This document shows positions 1 to 10,602 of a stretch of DNA of 64,000 nucleotides, piece by piece. The translations under genes were made by a program, and so were the position numbers. This DNA is from Botryococcus braunii (taxonomy: Eukaryota; Chlorophyta; Trebouxiophyceae). The notes beneath the pieces are model-generated. The model saw only the letters and a program-made list of their open reading frames with translations, did not search any database and was not told where the DNA came from. The stretch's first letter is position 1; each line of letters begins with the position of its first letter. The stretch lies in NCBI GenBank assembly GCA_002005505.1, contig MVGU01001448.1, forward strand, positions 51,471 through 115,470, in the 5' to 3' direction.

Positions 1-942
1 ATGTGTTGGCAGTGTTTTAGCCGCCCTTGATCATGTGAGGGCATGTGTTAATACGGCTTGGGAAGCTGTACGTATTACTAGAGGGGAGTGTACATTAGGG
101 GCTCAGCCTCCGGCCCACAAGCAACAGTATAATTCGGAAAGTTGCGTCCCGACTCCGTGTCTGTCCGCGGCCCCCGGCGATATAGGGATGTTGATTGTTT
201 GACCTGTTATTTGGATTGTTTCTGAAACACATCACTTGCAGTAATATAATACTTTTTGTGACACCACTGACTTGCCGAGTTAGGCCATTGATCGTCCCGG
301 TGATAACCGTTAATTCGTTTGGTAACGCCCAAATTCCTTCTGAATGTGAAATAATGTTGTCATAATTAACTTGTCAAAGTGAAAAGAAAACGTGAGAAGA
401 ACAATACCCACGTTGGTAAGACGTTAAACACACCCCCTCCGCGGAAATACCATCCTTACCCCGAAAACAATCAGCCACCACCATAACAACCTTACCGAAG
501 TCTCAAAACACCCATGAGCTAGGTGACCACAAAGATTCCAGGAAGATCTGAACCACAATTTAGGGGCCAGCACCAGCCGCCCGACCACCGATCCCACACC
601 CACGAAGAACTCCAGGAAAACACGTTGGGAAGAAAACACACAACCTAGAAAACAAAAGCCTTTTAAGAAAACCGTTAGTAAACTAATAACACTTAAACCA
701 CCAGACCCAGCACGAGTCCAGCCCCGCAGCTCGGAGCCGAACGAGCTTGAAAGCAATCGGAGCCAACCTCCGGTTATCGTCCGAAAGACCGGTCGCAAGA
801 CCGGGCCCGGGTACCAATGTTTCGAATTCATCGGAACAAACAGGTATACGGTTTGGTAACGAATCCGAGGCCCGGATCCTGGATCCCATCGCGATCCATT
901 CGAAACCATGGTACCCGTGCTACTAGTGGGGAGCAGTCCAGT
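1..942. other. Unassigned sequence left of the first retrotransposon
   Basis: I recognise no gene here. A 175-codon open frame on the minus strand (424-951) has no recognisable motif and runs into the repeat, so I do not call it. An imperfect inverted repeat lies at 809-827 and 898-916 (arms starting GGGTACC, about 70 bp apart). The last five bases before the element (943-947, AAGTC) are one copy of its target-site duplication. Confidence 0.5.
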
Positions 943-947
943 AAGTC

Positions 948-1826
948 TCAAGCATTTCTGCTTGCGGCGTCACCTGCAGTGATGGCACGACGGCAGCGTC
1001 AGTTCGTAGCCTGTGGGAAAAACCGTCCACGCTACAACGTTTCCAGGAACAGCACACAGCACTCTCCAACAGTAGAGGTTGGTCAAGGATACCAACATGC
1101 TTCGGACAAGTCTTACAAATGATGTTAACTGCTCTCACTCTTGCTAAAGACCACGTAACACTACGCCTTGCCTGATAGCAGAGTTCAGCACCAAAGAGGC
1201 CTTGCGATGTCTACTTTACGTCACTAGAATACAATAATAGTTCATCAGTAACTCAGCAAGGTCTCTTTGTGATGTTTGTACAGTGAAACTATCTTACCGC
1301 CACAACGGTGGACGTCAACATAAGTCTCAATGAGGTCAAACATTCAGTGCGCTCTCGTCATGCACTCTCATCAATGCACACAGCAGTAATATCTAACTGG
1401 TCTGAATGTTTGAGCACAATCATATCTGGAACGACTTTGAGAATCCTAAACACACCTGCAGTGATGGCACGACGGCAGCGTCAGTTCGTAGCCTGTGGGA
1501 AAAACCGTCCACGCTACAACGTTTCCAGGAACAGCACACAGCACTCTCCAACAGTAGAGGTTGGTCAAGGATACCAACATGCTTCGGACAAGTACCGAGC
1601 CGTTCCTGGGCTGCCTAGGGATGGCTCGGACTGCAGGGATCCTAAAGTACTACCATACGTAATGTCTATTGAGAACGCATATCGTACAAGTCACGTGTTA
1701 TGTCATTGAGGTACGAGTATGATCTATACCGTTCATAAAGGGCTATAAAGGCTATAGTTTACACTGCTGTTGATGGCATGTGACAGGGGATGTCACTAAG
1801 TACAGTATTGACCAATTCATTCAACA
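948..1826 (-). repeat. 3' LTR of copia family 1
   Basis: Direct repeat of 7305-8183 at a constant offset of 6357 bp. It contains an internal 141-bp direct duplication (971-1111 and 1453-1593). Short open frames inside it are mirrored in the other LTR and are not genes. Confidence 0.93.
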
Positions 1827-1835
1827 CTTCCCCTT
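1827..1835 (-). promoter_or_regulatory. Polypurine tract of copia family 1
   Basis: On the element strand AAGGGGAAG abuts the 3' LTR, the usual site of plus-strand priming. The same nine bases precede the 3' LTRs of the family 2 copies. Confidence 0.8.
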
Positions 1836-1851
1836 GACAGCACCCTGTCAC

Positions 1852-4800
1852 CTATGTCATCTTCACAAGTCCAAACCCTCGCCTGTGCATCTGGAAGGCA
1901 GGGCGAGCGAGAGGCTTTGTCAGCATGTCTGCTTTGTTCCTTGCAGACTCCACATAGCAGAGTGTAACCTGCCCCTTTGCAATAGCTTCACGTGCAAAGT
2001 GGAAGCACACTGCAATGTGCTTAGTATACTTGCTATACAGTGGGTTTTTCAGGTTAGCAATGCACCCCTGATTGTCACAGTATAGCTTCACTGACCAAGG
2101 AGGAGTTCCGATTTCCTCCATGAACCCACGCAGCCAGTTAAGCTCCTTAATAGCCAGACTGGTTGCCATGAATTCTGCCTCCACAGTGGAGGTAGCAACT
2201 GAGTGTTGCTTCTTACTACCCCAGACCACAGCACTGCCAAACACTGATAGCACATATCCCGAGGTAGAATGCCTGCTGTCAATATCGCCAGCATAATCTG
2301 CATCAACATGACCTTCTAACACAGGCCCTTTCCCTCCCAGCACTAAGACACACTCTCGAGTAGACTGAAGATACCTCAATACCCTCAAGCCCTCATTCAT
2401 GTGGGCAGTGGTGGGAGCGTTCCGGTAACGGGACAGAACACCCACAGCCTGAGCTATATCAGGTCGAGTTGTATTAGCAATATACAATAGAGACCCAACA
2501 AGCTCACAATATCTATGCCCGGGAGGCAGTGGAGTCCCAGACCCAAAGCTGGTCTCACCCACTGTAACCTGCGGCATCCCAGACATCACAAAGTCTTTAC
2601 TCATGGGAGTATCGACTGTACGTGACTCAGCACTCACCCCAAACTTCTCACACAGTGCATCAATCTTAGGCACGCAGCTCAGTGATAAGCACCGATTCTC
2701 TCTATCTCTCAGGATCTGGCAGCCCAAGAAGTCCTTGACTTCACCAAGGTCATGAATCTTGAAGCTTGCCAACAGCTCCTTTTTCACCCATTCTATCTCT
2801 TCCGCACCCATTGCCACAATCAAAAGATCATCAACATACACAAGCATGTATGACAGCTCCCCATCCTCGTGTCTCTTTATGTAAACTCCCGCATCGCTCT
2901 TACACACTTCATATCCCATACTCAGCAGCTTCTCATTCAGGGTCTTGTGCCAAGCCCTGGGAGCCTGCTTCAGGCCATAAAGGGCCTTACGCAGTCTGCA
3001 CACAATGTTGGGGTTGCCATTATCAAACCCAGGAGGCTGTGTCACATACACCTCCTCCTCTAATTCACCATTCAAAAAGGCGGTCTTTATATCCACCTGG
3101 TGAATTTCCATGTTCTTTGCTGCAGCAGTTGCTAGCAAAGTCCTCCTGGACCCATAGCTACTGGTGGGTGCAAAGACCTCATCTACATCAACTCCAGGAA
3201 TCTGTCTACAGCCCTGGGCTACAAGCCGAGCCTTAAATCTCAACACGTTCCCATGTGCATCAGTCTTCACAGAGAAGATCCAATGCACAGGGATCACCTT
3301 GTGTCCCCTGGGTCTCTCAACGTACTCCATCACCTCGTGCGCATCAAGAGAATCTTGCTCCTCTTGCATTGCCTGGCGCCAGAATTCCCACTGAGGGGAT
3401 CTTTGCGCCTCCCTGAGGTTTCCAGGGATTGGCACCTTGGACCACCTCACCCCAGGTATCTTACCCTTTACAGGATTCAGATTGTGATCATGCACAACAT
3501 GGCTATCCTCTCTAGGCTCACACGCACGTGCTTCCACTACTCTTTCGCTCGAGGTTACTGCGTTACACACCTCTCTGACTCTCTCCCACTCTGGAGGTGT
3601 CTGCAGCTTTCTCTCCTTGGAGGATTCACATGCTGCTCCACTCAATCTGGGTCTTACATCACTCATCATGTCCCAAATGCACTCATCACTCAAAGGCGCA
3701 GCATAATCTGGCACTGTGCGACACCCTGCAGTGGTGTCTCTCTCATCCACGCTTGTACTCTCACAACACACCTGTGACTCCCCAGTGTGTCCCTCACAAG
3801 CACGCAGAGCCTGGCCATCTGAAGACTCCCTTTGTCCATCAAGTGTCTGATTGGAAATCTCCAAACTGACCTCTCTTGCCTCACTCTCAGCGCTTACATG
3901 ATCAGACATGCCCTCCAGCCTGGCCAAGTCCTGTCCATTAGGCTGAGCTTCCGTTGCTTCCCCTGGGCAAATGGCCTCTGACATTCTCCTATTCTCTCCA
4001 TCACTCACATCTCCATCATGTTCCACAGTGACCTCAGCTGCAGTCTCACGTGCTGCTACTCTCTGATCATACCGTTGCTGCCGGGTCAGCCCGTCTTGCC
4101 CTCGGACACCCATGGCCCCAACTTCCATTCGAACACATTCTTGCACATTATTCAAACGTTGCATGTGTGACTTGGTCTCCTCGCCTCCTCGCGCCAGGTT
4201 CTCCATGTGTCCGAGTACGGACCAGCTGTGGCCGGACTGCGTATGGCTCAGCTCCGAGGAAGTGGGCTCCCCGTCCACGTTGACACTTGTAGTCTCAGAA
4301 TTCTCACAGGGGTTGATTGCACATGGGGTAGTTGCACAGGGGGTGGTTGCACAGGGGGAGTCAGGTCCGGACTGCTGCACGTTGACCTCTCGGTTGCAGA
4401 GAGGCTCAGGATCATCTGAGTCCCAAAAAGACAACTGACCCAAGGACTGCTGGCCCTCCTGTTGTACAAAAGGCAAGGCAAAGGGCTGCTGGACTGCATT
4501 TGGACTCACAGGAGACATGGTGCTAAGCCCCACTCTGTCTGCGCCCCTTAAGTGCTCCAGAAAGGTAACATCTCTGCTTTCTTTCCAAATCCCGTTTCCC
4601 ATATAAATTCTATATGCCTTTGACACACTGGAATACCCTGTGAAGAGACCATGGGAGGTCTTAGACTCAAACACTCCCCTTTGGTGATCAGGTATGTGCA
4701 CATGTGCTAGACAGCCAAAAGTCCTGAGCAGGGATACATCGGGCTTTACCCCATGGAAGGCTTCATAAGGCGTCTTGTCACGTCCAGTCACAGGTCCCAT

Positions 4801-7002
4801 ATTGTACAGGATGCAGGCTGTCTCCACTGCTTCCTTCCAGAGTGACTGTTTGGCAGCTGCATGCAACATGAGTGTTCTGGCCTTCTCCTTGATTGTTCGG
4901 TTCATCCGTTCAGCAACGCCATTTTGCTGAGGCGTGTATGCTGCAGAGGTCTCAAATTTAATTCCCTCCTGCGTACAGAAACCCTTCAATGTACTGTTGA
5001 GGAATTCTGTCCCCCTGTCAGTACGAATGCACTTAACAGAGCGGTTCAACTGCCTCTGCCAAAAAATCAGGAGGTCTCTGACTGCACTGCTGATTGCATC
5101 CTTGGTTTTTACTGCCAGGGCTATGACGTAGTGCGTAGCCTCATCCACAATCGTGACAAAGAAGCGCTCCCCAGTAATAGCTGTAGGGGAGATGGGGCCA
5201 ACTGTGTCCAAATGAATTCTCTCAAGGGGCTCAGTGGCTGCTCTGGAACTGGTTCCAAAAGGGGGACGACTGTGCTTTCCTTGAATGCACGCTTCACATG
5301 AAGAGTGACAGTTTGCGCAAGGGGAGAGAGATACAGGGATGCCCAGGACCAAATCTTCAGACTGCAGTCGCCTCATATTAACCTCCCCTGGGTGCCCCAG
5401 TCTACTGTGCCACAGTGCTCTCAATCTGCAATCATGAGCGACTGGTGCTCTGGCTGTGTTAACAAACACAGAGACAGGGTTTCTGACTGGACTGACCTTC
5501 TGCAAGAAATACAGGCCATTTCTCTGTGCAACTGAACAAGACCAGTTTTGAGCGCCACGCATACCAGTGTAACTTCCCACACTGTCTGTCACAAAACTAG
5601 CCCCATCACGTATAGCAGCTGTCACTGAAATCAGATTAGCTGTAGCTGAAGGAACACAATGCACATTGTGAAGCCACAGGGGTTGCTGTTCTGCACTGCT
5701 CAAGCATAGGGAACCAGTTGCAATTATCTGTCCCGTGGCATCTGACGTAGCCATATGCAAAGGAATGGGATTTCTGTGCAGGGTGGGGGAATGTAGCAGG
5801 GACAGATCATTGACTAGGTGGATGGTGGCTCCACTGTCCACCAGAAAACTTCTCGCTTCTGGCATGACGCGTGTTGGTGTTAAGACATTCAGAGAAATCA
5901 TGGCAGACATACCAGAGGGTGGTGGATATCCCCCGGGGAAAAAGTTGTTGCCGTTCCCGCTGCCCTCCGGAGGTCGAGCCACTGCAGCCGACGCTTGATT
6001 TTGGAATTGCGGAAGCAGATTGGCCATTGCAGCCATGACTTGCTGCAGGTTCTGTTGCATCTTCTCGTCCGCCTCCTTCTTGAGGCAGTTCCTCTCAAAA
6101 TGGCCTAGCTTGTTGCAGTAGCGGCAGCGCCTGTTGTCACGCCGGTCCCGTCCCTCCACCTTGGTCGATGAAGCTTGGCCCCCCTGGCCTCCAGCTTGGG
6201 TCTCCTGTGGGCTTGCAGTCCCTGGTGTGGTGGAGTAGGCTGGTGTGATGGCTGCCCTGGCCACAGGGGTGACTCTGGGGACCTGGTCGTTGAAGCCCAG
6301 TCCCTTGGCTGTGGTGGAGATGATCTCCCACAGTCCCTCCAGATCCTTCCCAGCAGATGAGGAGAACATCCCAGTCTCCTTCGCTTCCTCTGGCAGGCCC
6401 TTGATGATTGCCAGCTTGGCTTCTCTCTCCATGATGGAGTGCCCATTTCGCTTGAGTGCATGGAAGAGTGCCACCTTCCTGTTGTAGTAGTCCTCCAACG
6501 TTTCTGTCTCTCCCATGCTGGTGTGTAGGAGCTCCAGCCAGCGTGCTGTTACCTCCTGGTCTGCCCCTCCAGTAAAACGCTCTCGAACCCACTGGTAGGC
6601 ATTGGCTGCCACTTGCATTGCAGCCAGCTTGGCACCCCACGCCTTGGGGACGCTCTCAATCAGCATTAGGAGCGCTGCTGCATTCTCCTCTGTGTCTGGC
6701 ATTGGAGCTTCAATGGCTGCCTTGCACCTTTTGAGGCCACAGGCTGCCACATATGCCAGATCCCAGAGTGGAAATTCCACTCCCTCTCTGTCCAGAGTCA
6801 CTGGACATTTGACATTCGTGGTGACGACGCCACCGGTTTTCGTCATTGCGATGCACATCTCTCCACTCTGCGCAGTGGAGTTTGCTGGCTGGCTGGGTGA
6901 TGCACTGATGGAGGAGCCAGACCCAGCTGATCCAGACTCCGTTGCAGTGCGCTTACTTCTCGTTTTCATGATCACTTGTCTGCTTCTAGTTTTCATGATC
7001 AA
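1852..7002 (-). CDS. Ty1/copia Gag-Pol polyprotein, intact
   Basis: A single frame of 1716 codons with no stop or frameshift. Gag occupies about the first 300 residues and ends in a zinc knuckle, CRYCNKLGHFERNC (~293-306). The aspartic protease motif DSGATIH is at ~388. The GAG-pre-integrase zinc region (LWHSRLGHPG followed by a CX2C) precedes the integrase DDE core: D in HLDTVGP (~600), D in RTDRGTEF (~660), E in NGVAERMNR (~697). A long, repetitive Ser/Glu-rich linker leads to reverse transcriptase with YVDDLLIVA (~1388) and RNase H (VDADYAGD, CDNQGC). The product would form particles, mature itself, copy element RNA and insert the cDNA. The N terminus has two near-tandem IMKTRS segments, so either Met could start it; I keep the first. 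All catalytic residues I checked are present. Confidence 0.95.
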   Translation of the reverse strand: MIMKTRSRQVIMKTRSKRTATESGSAGSGSSISASPSQPANSTAQSGEMCIAMTKTGGVVTTNVKCPVTLDREGVEFPLWDLAYVAACGLKRCKAAIEAPMPDTEENAAALLMLIESVPKAWGAKLAAMQVAANAYQWVRERFTGGADQEVTARWLELLHTSMGETETLEDYYNRKVALFHALKRNGHSIMEREAKLAIIKGLPEEAKETGMFSSSAGKDLEGLWEIISTTAKGLGFNDQVPRVTPVARAAITPAYSTTPGTASPQETQAGGQGGQASSTKVEGRDRRDNRRCRYCNKLGHFERNCLKKEADEKMQQNLQQVMAAMANLLPQFQNQASAAVARPPEGSGNGNNFFPGGYPPPSGMSAMISLNVLTPTRVMPEARSFLVDSGATIHLVNDLSLLHSPTLHRNPIPLHMATSDATGQIIATGSLCLSSAEQQPLWLHNVHCVPSATANLISVTAAIRDGASFVTDSVGSYTGMRGAQNWSCSVAQRNGLYFLQKVSPVRNPVSVFVNTARAPVAHDCRLRALWHSRLGHPGEVNMRRLQSEDLVLGIPVSLSPCANCHSSCEACIQGKHSRPPFGTSSRAATEPLERIHLDTVGPISPTAITGERFFVTIVDEATHYVIALAVKTKDAISSAVRDLLIFWQRQLNRSVKCIRTDRGTEFLNSTLKGFCTQEGIKFETSAAYTPQQNGVAERMNRTIKEKARTLMLHAAAKQSLWKEAVETACILYNMGPVTGRDKTPYEAFHGVKPDVSLLRTFGCLAHVHIPDHQRGVFESKTSHGLFTGYSSVSKAYRIYMGNGIWKESRDVTFLEHLRGADRVGLSTMSPVSPNAVQQPFALPFVQQEGQQSLGQLSFWDSDDPEPLCNREVNVQQSGPDSPCATTPCATTPCAINPCENSETTSVNVDGEPTSSELSHTQSGHSWSVLGHMENLARGGEETKSHMQRLNNVQECVRMEVGAMGVRGQDGLTRQQRYDQRVAARETAAEVTVEHDGDVSDGENRRMSEAICPGEATEAQPNGQDLARLEGMSDHVSAESEAREVSLEISNQTLDGQRESSDGQALRACEGHTGESQVCCESTSVDERDTTAGCRTVPDYAAPLSDECIWDMMSDVRPRLSGAACESSKERKLQTPPEWERVREVCNAVTSSERVVEARACEPREDSHVVHDHNLNPVKGKIPGVRWSKVPIPGNLREAQRSPQWEFWRQAMQEEQDSLDAHEVMEYVERPRGHKVIPVHWIFSVKTDAHGNVLRFKARLVAQGCRQIPGVDVDEVFAPTSSYGSRRTLLATAAAKNMEIHQVDIKTAFLNGELEEEVYVTQPPGFDNGNPNIVCRLRKALYGLKQAPRAWHKTLNEKLLSMGYEVCKSDAGVYIKRHEDGELSYMLVYVDDLLIVAMGAEEIEWVKKELLASFKIHDLGEVKDFLGCQILRDRENRCLSLSCVPKIDALCEKFGVSAESRTVDTPMSKDFVMSGMPQVTVGETSFGSGTPLPPGHRYCELVGSLLYIANTTRPDIAQAVGVLSRYRNAPTTAHMNEGLRVLRYLQSTRECVLVLGGKGPVLEGHVDADYAGDIDSRHSTSGYVLSVFGSAVVWGSKKQHSVATSTVEAEFMATSLAIKELNWLRGFMEEIGTPPWSVKLYCDNQGCIANLKNPLYSKYTKHIAVCFHFAREAIAKGQVTLCYVESARNKADMLTKPLARPAFQMHRRGFGLVKMT

Positions 7003-7288
7003 GCCAGTTCTTCACTCCAAGCCTTAAATGACTTCCCCTGGAAGCACTTCTTCCTAGCTCTGACACTGAGTTGATCAGTCCCAGAAGTACTTCTGCTTTC
7101 CCAGCCCAGTTGCTACTGTACAACAATTCCTTCCAGCACTACAGAAGGAATAATTTTACGTGACTAGCTCGATATGTTTGAACGGCCAGACCTCACTCGT
7201 CAGTGAAGCTCGCAGTCTCGAAGCGGGGTCCGAAACCCCTTTTCTCCCTGGAAATCTGTCGTGCGTCACTGCAAGCTCAGCTTGGAAA

Positions 7289-7304
7289 GCGTGGGCCCAT
7301 AACC
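7289..7304 (-). promoter_or_regulatory. Primer-binding site of copia family 1 (half-tRNA type)
   Basis: The plus strand reads GCGTGGGCCCATAACC directly against the LTR end. The core GGGCCCATAACC matches the anticodon stem and loop of eukaryotic initiator Met tRNA (loop CCCATAA). Further out, the same strand continues as a D-arm-like AGCTCAGCTTGGAAAGC. The element RNA can therefore pair with the 5' half of that tRNA rather than with its CCA end, as known for Drosophila copia. Confidence 0.75.
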
Positions 7305-8183
7305 TCAAGCATTTCTGCTTGCGGCGTCACCTGCAGTGATGGCACGACGGCAGCGTCAGTTCGTAGCCTGTGGGAAAAACCGTCCACGCTACAACGTTTC
7401 CAGGAACAGCACACAGCACTCTCCAACAGTAGAGGTTGGTCAAGGATACCAACATGCTTCGGACAAGTCTTACAAATGATGTTAACTGCTCTCACTCTTG
7501 CTAAAGACCACGTAACACTACGCCTTGCCTGATAGCAGAGTTCAGCACCAAAGAGGCCTTGCGATGTCTACTTTACGTCACTAGAATACAATAATAGTTC
7601 ATCAGTAACTCAGCAAGGTCTCTTTGTGATGTTTGTACAGTGAAACTATCTTACCGCCACAACGGTGGACGTCAACATAAGTCTCAATGAGGTCAAACAT
7701 TCAGTGCGCTCTCGTCATGCACTCTCATCAATGCACACAGCAGTAATATCTAACTGGTCTGAATGTTTGAGCACAATCATATCTGGAACGACTTTGAGAA
7801 TCCTAAACACACCTGCAGTGATGGCACGACGGCAGCGTCAGTTCGTAGCCTGTGGGAAAAACCGTCCACGCTACAACGTTTCCAGGAACAGCACACAGCA
7901 CTCTCCAACAGTAGAGGTTGGTCAAGGATACCAACATGCTTCGGACAAGTACCGAGCCGTTCCTGGGCTGCCTAGGGATGGCTCGGACTGCAGGGATCCT
8001 AAAGTACTACCATACGTAATGTCTATTGAGAACGCATATCGTACAAGTCACGTGTTATGTCATTGAGGTACGAGTATGATCTATACCGTTCATAAAGGGC
8101 TATAAAGGCTATAGTTTACACTGCTGTTGATGGCATGTGACAGGGGATGTCACTAAGTACAGTATTGACCAATTCATTCAACA
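7305..8183 (-). repeat. 5' LTR of copia family 1
   Basis: Partner of 948-1826, with the same internal 141-bp duplication. By position on the element strand it should hold the promoter and the start of the element transcript. I cannot place a TATA box with confidence. Confidence 0.93.
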
Positions 8184-8600
8184 AAGTCCCTCCCAAGTGC
8201 TAGGTCCCGGGGCCTCACAAACCCGGGTGGCGATCCGACCAATCGATTCGAACCTACATTTATAACCCCGCAGCCCGACTGAATCTCGCGAACTAACCGA
8301 AAAATTTTGTAGGGGTACCCTTGGGCACGGAACCCGGTAAGGGTTGCCACATCGTGGTGAGCACGGGTAAAGTGTTACATGATTGATTCGCAAGCCCACT
8401 CTTAAACCCAGGGTGGGTTGAATTATAGTGTACTGCCTCAGACGCGTAGTCGGGCAACCGAGCGAACTACCTGAGCGAGGTTGTACTGAGAACCCAGATC
8501 ACATGGCAAGTCAAAGAGCAATGCCAAGGACCATACTAGAGCATTATACCCTAGGAAATGCGACAAGAGCATAATACCCTAGGTAATGCTTCAGCTTTGT
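8184..8600. other. Unassigned intergenic sequence
   Basis: Begins with the second AAGTC target duplication. At about 8535-8590 a short unit containing ATACCCTAGG occurs twice. No gene is recognised. Confidence 0.5.
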
Positions 8601-8649
8601 ATTTATGCGAGGTAGTTTGCGCGCCCTACTAAGCGCGTCCCGCCTCTTT

Positions 8650-8752
8650 TATCTGTCTCTTGATGTTGCCAAGGTCCGGCTCTTTCTCAGGTTTCGTCTT
8701 GGTGTTCATGGCCTTCCCATTGACATGGGTCACCGACAACGGCTTCCGCGTC
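8650..8752 (+). pseudogene. Fragment of a LINE ORF2 C terminus
   Basis: The plus-strand frame reads [20 protein letters not shown], closely matching the segment FMRFRLGCHDLPIDKGRQQG near the C terminus of the LINE ORF2 at 42247-45695, just before its zinc-binding motif. No further homology is obvious on either side, so this is a short relic of a related element. Confidence 0.65.
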
Positions 8753-8774
8753 TTCCTACCCTAGGGCCCCACAT

Positions 8775-8804
8775 GTTGAGCCAGCATGTACATGCTGGCT
8801 CAAC
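8775..8804. repeat. 30-bp perfect palindrome
   Basis: GTTGAGCCAGCATG and its exact reverse complement flank a central TA. The arms can form a cruciform or RNA hairpin. It is too short for a recognisable element and has no gene immediately beside it. Confidence 0.9.
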
Positions 8805-9360
8805 TTAAAAGGTTGAAAAGTAGGTAGAAAAAGGGGGCTATTAATTGTGGTGCAATGTGTAGATGCATGCTTTTCCTCTCATGTTTCAGGGGTTTTTGGG
8901 AGCTGCCTGGCTGGGTTGGTTTTGGAGATGAAGCGGTTTCGACAACTCCAGGGCCAAGCACGAGGCAGTGGTTTCAGTTTTGAGTCCAACCAGGGTTATT
9001 TGAAGAATCAGAAGGGTGAGGAGAGGGAATTTTGAGATTTCATTATAATGAGCTGGCAGTCCAGCGGGGGACTTTATGCAGTTACCATCCGTCCGGAGAG
9101 TATACGCATTTGGTTATCAAGTGTATGTTTGTTTTTGAAGGCGGGCTGGCCAATTTTGGGGGCGGAAGTTGATAGACTCTGCTCATAGGGCTTCTTCTCG
9201 TCGGCTTGGTTTTTGGCTGCAAGGCTGTTCTCAGGAAACTATCCACAACATCAGGTGTCCAGTGCACGCAATATGCACTGCATAGATTGCAATGCGTGTG
9301 GGCGTGTGCTCTTCTGTGACTGTGCGTGCATCAGGTGTGCGTGTGTCCTGACATGCGTGC
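8805..9360. other. Unassigned intergenic sequence
   Basis: Several open frames of about 60 codons have no recognisable motifs. Nothing else is seen. Confidence 0.45.
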
Positions 9361-9367
9361 GCACGCG

Positions 9368-9374
9368 TGGGTGT

Positions 9375-9409
<35 letters not shown>

Positions 9410-9480
9410 TGGGTGTGGGTGTGTGTGGGTGTGTGTGTGTGCGTGTGTGTGTGCGCGTGTGTGTGTGTGGGTGTGTGTGT

Positions 9481-9567
<87 letters not shown>

Positions 9568-9578
9568 GGGGGGGGGGG
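9368..9578 (+). repeat. (GT)n microsatellite with terminal G run
   Basis: About 200 bp of GT repeats with GGGTGT and GCGTGT interruptions in the first half, then a nearly pure tract ending in 11 consecutive G. Alternating GT of this length can adopt Z-DNA. The Cys/Val and Thr/His frames through it are artefacts of the repeat. Confidence 0.95.
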
Positions 9579-10117
9579 CTGGCCATGGGGGGTTTGCGTG
9601 ATTTGTTTTGGGCAAAAAACCAAGAACAAAGAGGTGAAGAGAATAGTGGTCAAATCCCTATCTCTATGACAACCTCTACTGTGTCAGAGTCTGTTACAGC
9701 GGGGACTTTTCAAAAGTACTGCAGGGTACCCTTAAGGAAGCTTCTCGGGGTACCGGAACTTTTTAGTTACCTCCACATGCCCATCTTTGCCAGTAGTGAC
9801 AACGAAAGTAGGCACCCCTAGCAACAAAGAAATTTCTCCACACAGAGCACAGAGCATCCAAGCCACCCAAGGGGAAACATTTGGAGTCTTCTTTGTCCCT
9901 AATCGGGCGAGTGGGCCTGCACACGTGAAGGTGTTTGGGAGCCCGGCAGTCAATACTTATGCTTTTAAGGCAGAGCACATTAATCGCCTTGTAACTCGTG
10001 GTTGCAAAGGCGATTCGCTGCTGCATTAACCAGAGGTAGATGTCATCAATAACACTGTCTCTACATTTTTTGTGGGGATCAAGAGCGCAGCATGCACCGC
10101 ATAAAAAAGGATATAAA
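9579..10117. other. Unassigned intergenic sequence
   Basis: Open frames of 73-87 codons occur on both strands without recognisable domains. No RNA gene or mobile element is seen. Confidence 0.45.
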
Positions 10118-10275
10118 AGAATCCTGTGCTCAAAATCCGGACTGTTGGTATAGTTATGCTCAAAACTTTCGCACTCTAGTCCGGACTGTCGGTGTACGTC
10201 TGCTCAGAAATTTTGAACTCAAAATCGGGACTGTCCGTATACGTCGGACTAAAATTTCTGTGCTCAATTCCTGAC
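10118..10275 (+). repeat. Diverged tandem repeat, about 50-bp period
   Basis: Three degenerate units share a core near TCCGGACTGT followed by GGTATA/GGTGTA and GCTCAAAA. The last unit is the most diverged. Confidence 0.6.
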
Positions 10276-10502
10276 ACGTCCAATTCGTATGAAAATGCAT
10301 GAGTACATGCATGCTAGCTCAGTCTGCCACTGGCGAGCTCGAAAGGACAGCCATATGCATGTTCATGGAGGGCATGCGCATATCAAGTGGATTTGTCATC
10401 CGACATGGCTGTTCCTACTGCGCAAAAGCAGAAGCACCCACACCCAGCAACAGAGTGGGCCGTGAGGGTCCTGGGACTCTGGAAGAGCCCAAAAAAATAC
10501 CT

Positions 10503-10602
10503 TGCCTGACGTCACATAGGACGCAGGACTACAGTAAATATATGCCTGACGTCACACAGGACGCATTACTACAGTAAATATATGCCTGATGTCAACCCAG
10601 GA
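10503..10602 (+). repeat. 40-bp tandem repeat with TGACGTCA cores
   Basis: Two and a half units spaced 40 bp apart each carry TGACGTCA (10507-10514, 10547-10554; degenerate TGATGTCA at 10587-10594) followed by an ACAGTAAATATATG tail. TGACGTCA is the palindromic CRE/bZIP core. The array lies about 230 bp beyond the 3' end of the host gene. Confidence 0.8.

Larger units (their letters stand above)
948..8183 (-). mobile_element. Complete Ty1/copia LTR retrotransposon, family 1
   Basis: Two 879-bp direct repeats (948-1826 and 7305-8183) that look identical by eye enclose one uninterrupted polyprotein frame. The flanks carry AAGTC at 943-947 and 8184-8188, a 5-bp target-site duplication as expected for copia integrases. 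On the element strand the order is 5' LTR, PBS (7289-7304), polyprotein, polypurine tract (1827-1835), 3' LTR. The domain order protease, integrase, reverse transcriptase, RNase H marks Ty1/copia rather than Ty3/gypsy. The LTRs begin TGTTG but end TTGA rather than the usual CA; both the target duplication and the position of the PBS support that end. Nothing seen argues against the element being intact and recently inserted. Confidence 0.95.

Noticed and set aside
424..951. 175-codon minus-strand frame
   Set aside because: No recognisable motif, unusual composition, and it overlaps the edge of the copia element; likely chance.
1308..1709. 133-codon frame duplicated at 7665-8066
   Set aside because: Lies within the two LTRs of copia family 1 on the opposite strand; duplicated because the LTR is.
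9213..9821. Long Cys/Val and Thr/His frames through GT/CA repeats (also at 11700-12260 and 13400-13990)
   Set aside because: Alternating dinucleotides have no stops in several frames; these are repeat artefacts.
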